Shown in pieces: positions 36,153-43,944 of a stretch of 64,000 bases of DNA. Both the position numbers and the translations under genes were made by a program. The stretch covers positions 992,001 to 1,056,000 of the forward strand of contig JBEVVG010000001.1 of the NCBI GenBank assembly GCA_040507225.1, given 5' to 3'. Source of the DNA: Thiodiazotropha sp040507225. Its GTDB lineage: Bacteria; Pseudomonadota; Gammaproteobacteria; Chromatiales; Chromatiaceae. The notes beneath the pieces are model-generated. The model saw only the letters and a program-made list of their open reading frames with translations, searched no databases and was not told where the DNA came from. Position 1 is the stretch's first letter. Each line of letters begins with the position of its first letter.

Positions 36153-36863
36153 ATGAAACAGGAACAGATCAACGTCGATCATGCGGAAGTCAGCAAGTTC
36201 GAGGAACTGGCCTCGCGCTGGTGGGATTCGAACAGCGAATTCAAAACCTTGCATGAGATCAATCCGCTGCGCCTCGAGTACATTCGGGGACATCTGCCCC
36301 TGGAAGGCAAACAGGTGCTCGACGTGGGCTGCGGAGGAGGCATACTCTCGGAGAGCATGGCCGCCTGCGGTGCCCATGTGACCGGCATCGACATGGGCGA
36401 GGCGCCGCTCCAGGTGGCACGTCTGCATCTTCTGGAATCCAGCCTGGAAGTGAACTACGAGCGTATCCCGGTCGAACGGCTTGCCGCTGAACGCCCTGAA
36501 GATTTCGACCTGGTCACCTGCATGGAGATGCTTGAGCATGTCCCCGACCCGGCCTCGGTGGTCAACGCCTGTGCCCGGCTGGTCAAACCGGGTGGCAAGG
36601 TCATCTTTTCCACCATCAATCGCAATCCCAAGGCCTACCTGTTCGCGATACTCGGCGCTGAGTACCTGTTGCGACTGCTGCCGAAAGGCACCCACGACTT
36701 CGCCAAATTCATTCGACCCTCGGAACTCGACGGCTGGATTCGCGCCGCGGGTCTGCAGAATATCGACATCACCGGTCTCAGCTACAACCCGCTCACCCAG
36801 GTCTACCAGCTGGGCGACGATGTGGATGTGAACTACATGATCGCCGCGCTTCGGGAAGATTGA
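36153..36863 (+). CDS. ubiG: Ubiquinone biosynthesis O-methyltransferase
   Basis: A 236-residue S-adenosylmethionine-dependent methyltransferase that performs both O-methylations of ubiquinone synthesis. N-terminus NVDHAEVSKFEELASRWWD, motif I LDVGCGGGILSE (about 54-65) and MEMLEHVPDP (about 127-136) are UbiG hallmarks. The start ATG at 36153 has an AGGA box 5-9 bases upstream; a longer frame from 36078 has no similarity. Ubiquinone use implies aerobic or nitrate respiration. mupP follows directly, as in Pseudomonas. Confidence 0.96.
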   Translation: MKQEQINVDHAEVSKFEELASRWWDSNSEFKTLHEINPLRLEYIRGHLPLEGKQVLDVGCGGGILSESMAACGAHVTGIDMGEAPLQVARLHLLESSLEVNYERIPVERLAAERPEDFDLVTCMEMLEHVPDPASVVNACARLVKPGGKVIFSTINRNPKAYLFAILGAEYLLRLLPKGTHDFAKFIRPSELDGWIRAAGLQNIDITGLSYNPLTQVYQLGDDVDVNYMIAALRED

Positions 36864-36877
36864 TACCTTTCACCCCG

Positions 36878-37555
36878 ATGAACACCGCCCACCCCGCATC
36901 CGGCCGCACCACCGACTGCGTCCTGTTCGATCTGGACGGCACCTTCGCCGATACCGCCAGGGACCTGCATGATGCGCTCAACCGGGTTCTGACCCGCCAC
37001 GGTCGTCCACAAATCCGTTTCGAGCGGCTGCGTCCCTCGGTCTCACACGGCAGCAAGGCGATGTTGAAAACCGGCTTCGGCATTGACCCGGACGACCCGC
37101 AATTCGCGGCTTTACAGCGGGAGTTCCTCGATGGCTACCTGGAGCAGATCGCCAATCTGACACAACCTTTCGCGGGTATTCCCGAATTACTCGAACAGCT
37201 CGAACTCCGGGGTATCCTCTGGGGCATCGTCACCAACAAGCCGTCGCGCCTGACCGATCCGCTGATGCGCAAACTCGGTCTGCAAGAACGGGCCTGCGCA
37301 ATCGTCAGCGGGGATACGACCCCGTTCGCAAAACCTAACCCGGAACCGATTCTGCATGCCTGCCGGGTATCCGGGGTGGAGCCCGGGAATACCCTCTATG
37401 TGGGTGACGCAGTGCGGGATATCGAGGCCGGACGCCGGGCCGGCACACGTACCCTCGCCGCCCGATTTGGCTACCTTGCGCAGGAGGACCGGCCCGAAGA
37501 GTGGCAGGCGGACGGGTTGATCGATCACCCCCTGGAGATCCTCGACTGGCTGTAG
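36878..37555 (+). CDS. mupP: HAD phosphatase, probable N-acetylmuramic acid 6-phosphate phosphatase
   Basis: A 225-residue HAD-superfamily phosphatase (231 residues if a TTG at 36860, overlapping the ubiG stop, is used). Motif I VLFDLDGTFADT holds the nucleophile and acid Asp, motif II is VTNKPS, motif III lysine is in PFAKPNPEP and motif IV in VGDAVRDIEAG. It was traditionally called phosphoglycolate phosphatase (Gph); the ubiG-mupP-yciK order is that of Pseudomonas MupP, which supplies MurNAc to the anabolic peptidoglycan recycling route (AmgK-MurU, not in the window). Phosphoglycolate as substrate cannot be excluded and would matter if this is an autotroph. Confidence 0.85.
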   Translation: MNTAHPASGRTTDCVLFDLDGTFADTARDLHDALNRVLTRHGRPQIRFERLRPSVSHGSKAMLKTGFGIDPDDPQFAALQREFLDGYLEQIANLTQPFAGIPELLEQLELRGILWGIVTNKPSRLTDPLMRKLGLQERACAIVSGDTTPFAKPNPEPILHACRVSGVEPGNTLYVGDAVRDIEAGRRAGTRTLAARFGYLAQEDRPEEWQADGLIDHPLEILDWL

Positions 37556-37656
37556 AACGGAGAAAGCACAGACACCTTTCTTTCCAGCCCGACCGAAGAA
37601 TATCAATGCCGTTGTGAGGGCTGAACCGCTATAATCCCGGCCTCGTAATTCCAGGT

Positions 37657-38421
37657 ATGATCATGCACGACTACAAACCCGCTAAGAATCTGCTCGAAAA
37701 CCGTGTCATCCTCGTCACCGGCGCGGGCAGCGGTATCGGACAGGCCGCCGCCAAGGCGTTTGGCGCACACGGTGCAACAGTCGTGTTGCTGGGACGCAAT
37801 GAAGACCGTTTGAAACAGACCTATGACGCGATCGAGGCACTAGGCGGGCCGACGCCTGCATTGATCAGTTTCGATCTTCACAAGTCCCCCCCCGAGGACT
37901 ACTACGCTTTGGGTGTGACCCTGATGGAGAACTTCGGCCGACTCGACGGACTGCTGCACAACGCTGCGCAGCTTGCGCTGTTGAGCCGGATCGACGATTA
38001 CGACTATGAAACCTGGCAGAAGGTCATGCAGGTCAATCTGAACGCCCCGTTTCTGCTCACCCAGGCCTGCCTGCCGCTGCTGCGTCGATCGGAAGATGCC
38101 TCGATCCTGTTCACTTCGGATGAACGGGGACGCAAGGGAAAGGCCTATTGGGGCGCCTACGGGGTCTCCAAGTTCGGCGTCGAAGGGCTGATGCAGATCC
38201 TTGCCGATGAGCTCGAAAACAGCCCCATCAGAGTGAACAGTATCGCACCCTGCCCGACCCGGACCTCTCTCAGGGCCTGGGCCTATCCGGGTGAGAATCC
38301 GCTTAGCCATCCGCTACCCGACAGTCTGATGAGCAACTATCTCTACCTGATGGGACCGGACAGCCGCCCGGTCAACGGTCAGGCGTTTACCGCCCAGCCC
38401 GATTCCCGCGCGCACTCTTGA
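37657..38421 (+). CDS. YciK-like short-chain dehydrogenase/reductase
   Basis: A 254-residue classical SDR. The cofactor motif TGAGSGIGQ is at about 21-29, the NAG-type motif is LHNAAQLA (about 105) and the catalytic Tyr-Lys pair is in YWGAYGVSKFG (about 166). It resembles YciK of enterics and its Pseudomonas orthologue, whose substrate is unknown. A second ATG two codons in is equally possible as start. It ends a plus-strand run with ubiG and mupP after a 101-base gap. The 3-prime end overlaps a possible small gene on the other strand. Confidence 0.9.
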   Translation: MIMHDYKPAKNLLENRVILVTGAGSGIGQAAAKAFGAHGATVVLLGRNEDRLKQTYDAIEALGGPTPALISFDLHKSPPEDYYALGVTLMENFGRLDGLLHNAAQLALLSRIDDYDYETWQKVMQVNLNAPFLLTQACLPLLRRSEDASILFTSDERGRKGKAYWGAYGVSKFGVEGLMQILADELENSPIRVNSIAPCPTRTSLRAWAYPGENPLSHPLPDSLMSNYLYLMGPDSRPVNGQAFTAQPDSRAHS

Positions 38422-38561
38422 AGGCATTCCCTGGCGATGCGGTTCCGGTAGGCCCGCAGGACCTTCTGTTCACTGATACTGTGGCTGTTGAGTACATTGT
38501 CGATGAATTGTAAGACCTCGAGACGCTCTTTGCGGGTCAAACCGCTGGTGATTTTCGGCAT
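38379..38561 (-). CDS. Possible small protein overlapping the yciK-like gene end
   Basis: A 60-residue frame starting MPKITSGLTRKERLE, predicted to be mostly helical and rich in charged residues, with GCAC-free amphipathic pattern and two Cys near the C-terminus. The ATG is preceded by GGGGA at a 7-base spacing, a credible ribosome site. The last 43 bases overlap the end of the plus-strand yciK-like gene. The same frame is open to 38795 and could begin at 38711 (110 residues), but no good ribosome site is seen there. I do not recognise the family. Confidence 0.45.
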   Translation of the reverse strand: MPKITSGLTRKERLEVLQFIDNVLNSHSISEQKVLRAYRNRIARECLQECARESGWAVNA

Positions 38562-38714
38562 CTGATCATCCCCGAAGTGCGGCGTGGCAACCGCATGTGT
38601 TTTTATTATCCTTACCTGACAACCGATGTTGATTCCCCGTTGAGGGGCCAACCCTGTGGCCGCAAAATTCCCTGACTCCCGACCCCAACCATAGACGATC
38701 ACTCCAGCCATTGG

Positions 38715-38741
38715 AATACCCAAGTGAAACACTTGGGTATT
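38715..38741. repeat. 12-bp perfect inverted repeat (hairpin) downstream of the Kef-type gene
   Basis: Arms AATACCCAAGTG (38715-38726) and CACTTGGGTATT (38730-38741) are perfectly complementary with a 3-base AAA loop, 31 bases beyond the antiporter stop. No U-tract follows on either strand. It may act as a transcript 3-prime end, a bidirectional barrier between the antiporter and neighbouring genes, or a protein-binding palindrome. Confidence 0.7.
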
Positions 38742-38772
38742 AAACAGCACTGGATTGAATGGGGCGGATGCG

Positions 38773-40500
38773 TTACGGCTTTTTGCGCAATACATCCTCT
38801 TCCGAAACCACCAGGGTGTAGTTGTCCTGACGCACCCCCTGCAACAGCAAATCCACGTTTTCCTTCGGCATATCGATCATTTCCAACGCCACGGCACCCA
38901 ACCTCAAACTGCTTTCCAAGGCCTCGGGAAAGGCTCGGGTGGCCCCGGCACTGACCTGATGCCCGCAGGCCTCCAGGTCCCGGGCGCGGGAGATGATGGG
39001 CAGACCGGGAAAACGGTTTCTCAGGCGCGCGATGGTCTTCAGGGCGGTGGGACCGCTGTTGATGGTGAGCACGACCAGGGTGGCGCTCTCCAGATCCGCC
39101 GCTTCCTGCAGATCAGGATCGCTGATATCCCCGTAGTAGACCGGCAAACCATCCCGCTTGCCCTGGGCCACCCGCTCCGGGGAGGTATCGAAGATCACCA
39201 GGGGCACGCCACTGGAATGCAGCATCACCGATACCGTATGACCCACCCGCCCATAACCACCGATTACCACTTTTCTGCGCTGATCCCCATGATCCGCGGG
39301 ATAACGCAAATGGTCGGTGTCATCGACAGACTGTTCGAAGCGCCGTGCCAGACGATCACTGATCGTCACCAGCACCGGGGTAATCAGCATACTCACCGAT
39401 ATCACCCCGACCGCAGTGATGAAGGTCTGATCATCGATCAGTTGCAGGGCTTTGGCCGAACCGAACAGGACAAAGCCGAATTCGCCGCCCTGGGCGAGAA
39501 AAAAGCTGATCCGCATGGCCACCAGTCGGGAAAAGCCAAACGCCAGGGAGAGAGCGAACAGTACCGCGAGTTTGATCGCAACGATCACCAGGATATGCTG
39601 GCTGAAGATCCCCAGCTGATCATGCAGGGAAGAGAAATCGATGGACATCCCCACGGCGACGAAGAACAGGCTCATGAGCAGGCCTTTGTAGGGTTCGATG
39701 AAGGCCTGAATCTGCAGCCGGTAGTCCGATCCGGACAACAGCATACCCATGACGAAGGCCCCCAACGCCATCGACAGTCCGGCCTGGAACATCGCCCAGG
39801 CAGCCAGAAACACCGCCAGCATCACCACCAGCAGGAACCCTTCACGATTGGCCTGCCGGGCAAGGTGATTGAGTACCGGAGGCAGCACGTAGCGGCCAAA
39901 CCCCAACAACACGGCAATCATCCCCACGACGATGGAAAACTGTTTCCACAAGGGGACTTCCGCGGATAGGCGGCCGGCATCCGAAAGGATCGGCACCGCC
40001 GCGAGCAATGGCACGATCGCCAGATCCTGCATCAGCAGGATCGAAAACGCGGCCTTGCCATGTTCGCTGACGGTCTCATCCCTTTCATGCAGGATCTGCA
40101 TGACGAACGCGGTGGACGAGAGTGCAAAGGTCAGGCCGATGAGAAGCGCCAGGGACCAACTGGACTCATACTGGCGCAGGTACAGCGCGATCACGACACC
40201 GCTGAGAAGAATCTGCAGGGATCCCAGTCCGAACACCTCTCGCCGCATTGCCCAGAGTCGGCGCGGTTGCATCTCCAGGCCGATCAGAAACAGCAGCAAT
40301 ACCACGCCGAGTTCAGTGAAGTGACGAACATCTTCCACGTGTTCCGTGACATAGGGCCCGGGAGAATGGGGGCCGACCACGATACCCGCGACCAGCAGGC
40401 CCAATACCGAGCCAAGTCCCAGATGCTTGAACAGAGAGACCGTGATCGAGGTCACCAGCAACAGCAGCAGGGCGGAAAACAGGAAGGTATCGAGATGCAT
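38773..40500 (-). CDS. CPA2-family cation:proton antiporter (Kef/RosB type) with TrkA-N domain
   Basis: A 575-residue inner-membrane protein. Residues about 1-385 form a Na/H-exchanger-type domain with many transmembrane helices (early motif LGSVLGLLVAGIVVGPH, later AFVMGMLLSG), and residues about 410-530 form an RCK/TrkA-N nucleotide-binding domain beginning KVVIGGYGRVGHTVSVML. It should exchange K+ or Na+ for protons, as in glutathione-gated Kef systems, but no ancillary KefG/KefF gene is adjacent. The ATG at 40500 gives an N-terminus leading straight into helix one; upstream codons to 40662 are non-conserved. Confidence 0.92.
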   Translation of the reverse strand: MHLDTFLFSALLLLLVTSITVSLFKHLGLGSVLGLLVAGIVVGPHSPGPYVTEHVEDVRHFTELGVVLLLFLIGLEMQPRRLWAMRREVFGLGSLQILLSGVVIALYLRQYESSWSLALLIGLTFALSSTAFVMQILHERDETVSEHGKAAFSILLMQDLAIVPLLAAVPILSDAGRLSAEVPLWKQFSIVVGMIAVLLGFGRYVLPPVLNHLARQANREGFLLVVMLAVFLAAWAMFQAGLSMALGAFVMGMLLSGSDYRLQIQAFIEPYKGLLMSLFFVAVGMSIDFSSLHDQLGIFSQHILVIVAIKLAVLFALSLAFGFSRLVAMRISFFLAQGGEFGFVLFGSAKALQLIDDQTFITAVGVISVSMLITPVLVTISDRLARRFEQSVDDTDHLRYPADHGDQRRKVVIGGYGRVGHTVSVMLHSSGVPLVIFDTSPERVAQGKRDGLPVYYGDISDPDLQEAADLESATLVVLTINSGPTALKTIARLRNRFPGLPIISRARDLEACGHQVSAGATRAFPEALESSLRLGAVALEMIDMPKENVDLLLQGVRQDNYTLVVSEEDVLRKKP

Positions 40501-40866
40501 GGGAGGTCCGAAAATGTTGAAATTGATCGCATGAATGTCCGCTTGAATCCCGAGGCCAAACCCTTGAGGGTCGCCAGGTTCCGCACAGCAACTGCATAAT
40601 GCCCCAACCCTGTTACAGGCAGATGCCCGAACAGCCTGACAGGCCCTGGGTCGTCTGTCCACTCAACCCCAATGATCCACGTCTGTAAGGGCGAAATACA
40701 CTGGATTTTGCATGGCTTTGGGGGCTTTCCAGGGCCTGATTAAATTTGGGAGCCTGTTCCCTACGGCGTCTTTTGGCCTATGCTAGAAAGAATAGGAGTG
40801 AGTTGTGCGACAGAGGTGCAGTCAACCACGGTCACCCTTGAGATGCTGTCATCCGTAAGGAGTGAA
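40501..40866. other. Divergent intergenic region between antiporter and Cys-rich protein genes
   Basis: 366 bases without a supported gene. A TATGCT at 40779-40784 could be a -10 for the small plus-strand gene, but no matching -35 is evident. Otherwise I see no structure worth naming. Confidence 0.5.
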
Positions 40867-41112
40867 ATGCATAAGCCGAAACGATTCAACATCCCCCTGG
40901 AATCTCTGCTGGAGGCAAAAAAGTGCAACAAGCATCATGCCTGCCTGACCAGTGATGACTACGAACTCTGCGGTATCCGCATCACTACGGAAACTCATGC
41001 CCGGATGGTTTGCGGTACCGGTACGGATTGCCCCTACAGTTCCCGCATCGGCAACCAGGTTGTGTGCACCTGCCCGGTGCGTCATGCGATTCATCGGAAA
41101 TACGGCGTCTGA
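40867..41112 (+). CDS. Small Cys-rich protein of unknown function
   Basis: An 81-residue protein that I do not recognise. It has seven Cys (20, 26, 35, 49, 55, 67, 69), including a terminal CTCP motif, two adjacent His at 23-24 and a basic N-terminus. No signal peptide or membrane segment is visible, so it is probably cytosolic; the Cys pattern suggests metal or iron-sulfur binding, which is inference. The ATG at 40867 follows AAGGAG at a good distance; the open frame from 40780 lacks such a site. The gene stands alone between minus-strand genes. Confidence 0.7.
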   Translation: MHKPKRFNIPLESLLEAKKCNKHHACLTSDDYELCGIRITTETHARMVCGTGTDCPYSSRIGNQVVCTCPVRHAIHRKYGV

Positions 41113-41141
41113 GAGCATCTCACCCCGGCCGCGGGACACGA

Positions 41142-42509
41142 CTATTTGGATGCGGATAGCTTGAGACGCTCACGGATGTCCTGACCTGCCTGTTGCAGAA
41201 TCGAATCCTTGTCCACCGTTTGCAGAATCTGCCGGACCAGGGTCTTGGGACCGGCACTCCCCCAGGAGCGACCCTGGGCGAAGTAACGTTTCGCCGCTTC
41301 ACCCACGATATAAGTCGTGTAGTAGCCCATCGCCCCCTGGGCTGAAGCGGTGACCAGCGTCGACAATCCACCACTACCCGCCTTCAGCGCGCTCGAGGCG
41401 ATATTCACACCCCAGACCGTGGCCATCAGCAGAGCCATCTGCGCACCAATGGTTTTAATCAACTGCCCCGCCTCACCCCGGCTCACGGACATCCCGTAGA
41501 CCCGTGCCAGATGAGTGACCATGGTGGCGTCCAGGGCGAGTGCCGCCACCAGGTCCGCCACGGGTATGGGATTGACCGCCACGGCGATGCCCTTACCGAG
41601 ACAGTATCCCCGGATGACCCGTTCGGCGACCTCCCCGCGTATCTTGACGATGCGCCCCGCCACTTCGTCGCTCAACTGTCCCGCAAACAGACTGGCATTC
41701 AATGCAGAGAGGGTCATGCCCTCCTTTTCGATCAGCATCCACAAGCGTTCGCTGAGGAGACTCACTTCCGGCTCCGGCTGCTTGCGAACCTCTGTTTCAT
41801 GACCTTCATCATCGACCTGCAGATAGACCCGCTCGGCCGGTCTTGCCGAGACCGGGATTATGAAGGACTCCGCCACCAGTGCCGCGAGTTTGTTCTTGAG
41901 ACTGCCAAGCAGCAGCTCCAACTCGTCCCGGGTATAGCGGTCTGCCTTGTTGAACACCACCAGCAGCGGCCGGCCGGACTGCTTGAGTTGCTGCAAGGCC
42001 TGCATCTCCGTGCTGGTCAGGTCCGCATCCACCACGAACAGGACCAGATCAGCACGACGGGCGACTTCAGCGGCCATGCGCTCCCGTTCCTCACCGCTGA
42101 TTTCATTGATGCCCGGAGTATCGATGAGATAGACCCCCGCCTCATGTATCTCACGCCAGGCGGCCATTTCGCTGTGCCGGGTTTCGCCGTGCAGCGCACT
42201 CACCGAGAAGCGCTGTTCTCCCAGCATGGCGTTGAGCAGTGCGGACTTGCCCACGCTGACACGACCGAACACCGCAATGTGCAAGTGACCATGCTCGAGT
42301 TTTTCGAGCATCCGCTGAACCTGTTGGAAGTCGTCCTTGAGGGAGTCTCGGACACCCTCGGGCAGACGCTTGTCCTGCAACAGCTCATTGAGGTTGTCCC
42401 GGGCCAGTTGCAGACGCTCGTCGTCGTTACCGGGATCATCTTCCTTTGCGGACGAGTTGTTCCAAAGCGATCCGCGCAAGAGCTGTTGCACGCGCTTCCA
42501 GATTTCCAC
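41142..42509 (-). CDS. Era/YcjF-like GTPase with DUF697-type C-terminus
   Basis: A 455-residue GTPase. G1 is GRVSVGKSALLN (about 82-93), G3 DTPG at 130-133 and G4 NKAD at 187-190. The C-terminal part (about 290-420) has hydrophobic helices with the DUF697 pattern (NPIPVADLVAALALDATMV) that may associate with the membrane. The GTG start at 42509 has GAGGAG 7 bases upstream even though it lies 74 bases inside the preceding gene, so translation is likely coupled. It is a paralogue of the GTPase encoded just upstream; cellular role unknown. Confidence 0.87.
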   Translation of the reverse strand: MEIWKRVQQLLRGSLWNNSSAKEDDPGNDDERLQLARDNLNELLQDKRLPEGVRDSLKDDFQQVQRMLEKLEHGHLHIAVFGRVSVGKSALLNAMLGEQRFSVSALHGETRHSEMAAWREIHEAGVYLIDTPGINEISGEERERMAAEVARRADLVLFVVDADLTSTEMQALQQLKQSGRPLLVVFNKADRYTRDELELLLGSLKNKLAALVAESFIIPVSARPAERVYLQVDDEGHETEVRKQPEPEVSLLSERLWMLIEKEGMTLSALNASLFAGQLSDEVAGRIVKIRGEVAERVIRGYCLGKGIAVAVNPIPVADLVAALALDATMVTHLARVYGMSVSRGEAGQLIKTIGAQMALLMATVWGVNIASSALKAGSGGLSTLVTASAQGAMGYYTTYIVGEAAKRYFAQGRSWGSAGPKTLVRQILQTVDKDSILQQAGQDIRERLKLSASK

Positions 42510-43944
42510 TCAATTTCTCCTCGAAATCATTCAGTATCTGTGTCGTGGTGAGGGACCGGGTTTGCTCCAAGGTGCGTATCACCGCCTGACCCAGGGACTC
42601 GAAAATCATGCCATAGGCCACGGCATGGGTCAGTCCTCCGGTCACCGTGCCGACCCCTGGAAAGGCTTTCAGCACATTCCCGGTCAGTGCCAGTAACAAG
42701 GTCATTTTCTTTCCCACATTTTGGCTGGCCTGTTGTATCAGAGCATCCAGATCCATTTCAGTGACACGCACTTCGTAGAGTTCGCACAGCGTTCGAACCA
42801 TCTGCGCGCCCAGGTATCCCTGGATCAGCAGATCCGTACCCGGACTCACCGCGGCCATCGCCCCGAGCATTGCCTTGCGGGTGTACTGACGGACGGTTTT
42901 TTCACCCGTCTGCAAGCGGTGTTGCGCGGTAGCGGTCTGCAATTTCTCAGCCCCCAGGCGGATCAGGCTTGCATCACGCTGGCGGGAAAGCTCATCGGTT
43001 TGCCCGTCAAGGCGTTCGCGGATCGTCCGCAGCAGATTTTCGACCTGGGGTGGTTTGAGTCTCACCACAGGTTGCTCCCGCCCTTGCGCATCCACCCGAA
43101 TCACCTCTTCATGACCGCCTGCCTGTACCGGCACGATCGCCACGCCGGTCAGTTGTTCGCTGAGACGGGCAACAATCGCATCGAGATCCTCGGCCTGATA
43201 TCGGTCCTGCTTGTTGAGGGCCAGGATCAGCGGCCGCTCATAACCTTGCAGCTCAACCAGTTCCTGGTACTGATCCCTGGTCAATTCACCATCGCTGACG
43301 TAGATCACCAGGTGGGCGCGCCGGGCCTCCTCCCTGGCCTGTTGCACGAGAGATAGATCCAGGTCGAGAATCCCCGGGGCATCGCTTAAAACCCATTCTT
43401 CATGGTCTTGCGGGGCAAACCGGTAGTGGCGCACCTCCCGTGTGGTACCGGCGCGTGGATCCACTGCGATTTCCGGATCTCCGGTGATCGCCCGAATCAA
43501 GGCGCTCTTGCCCGCCGAGACCGGACCGAAGAAAGCCAGGTAGACAATCGCATTCTGTTGCCGCTGATCCAGAGTCACCAGTTCCGCCCGTGCCGGGGCG
43601 GTTTCGACCCCCTGCTCGTCAGCCTTGCGCAGGGCCTCGGCGAAGGCATCCCTGTCCTGGGGCAACCATTCAGACCCGGTTGATGACTCCCGCGTGGCCT
43701 TGCCTCTGCGCAATAACCAGCTGCTCAACAGGATCAGCAACAGCGCAAAACCCATCAAACCGATCACATAGACGATCAGCAATCCCGGGGACATCCGTTC
43801 CAGCATATCCCAGACATTGAGCGCGGACTCGGTCAACTGCAGCAGCACCAGCAAGCCCAGAAGGGCTACGAACAGCAGCAGAATCACCATCAACCACCTC
43901 AGGATACCCGGCGCCGTGGTTTTGCCTGGATTCCGCTCAGCCAA
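42436..43944 (-). CDS. Membrane-anchored GTPase with DUF697-type C-terminus
   Basis: A 502-residue protein with two N-terminal transmembrane helices (about 17-36 and 53-78), then a P-loop GTPase domain with G1 GPVSAGKSALIR (140-151), G3 DAPG (188-191), G4 NKQD (244-247), and a C-terminal region with AAVSPGTDLLIQGYLGAQM resembling DUF697. The TTG at 43944 overlaps the end of the upstream regulator gene by 8 bases and has AGGCGG upstream; a frame from 43998 and an ATG at 43890 are other options. It forms a tightly overlapping operon with genes on both sides. Function not known. Confidence 0.85.
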   Translation of the reverse strand: MAERNPGKTTAPGILRWLMVILLLFVALLGLLVLLQLTESALNVWDMLERMSPGLLIVYVIGLMGFALLLILLSSWLLRRGKATRESSTGSEWLPQDRDAFAEALRKADEQGVETAPARAELVTLDQRQQNAIVYLAFFGPVSAGKSALIRAITGDPEIAVDPRAGTTREVRHYRFAPQDHEEWVLSDAPGILDLDLSLVQQAREEARRAHLVIYVSDGELTRDQYQELVELQGYERPLILALNKQDRYQAEDLDAIVARLSEQLTGVAIVPVQAGGHEEVIRVDAQGREQPVVRLKPPQVENLLRTIRERLDGQTDELSRQRDASLIRLGAEKLQTATAQHRLQTGEKTVRQYTRKAMLGAMAAVSPGTDLLIQGYLGAQMVRTLCELYEVRVTEMDLDALIQQASQNVGKKMTLLLALTGNVLKAFPGVGTVTGGLTHAVAYGMIFESLGQAVIRTLEQTRSLTTTQILNDFEEKLSGNLEARATALARIALEQLVRKGR

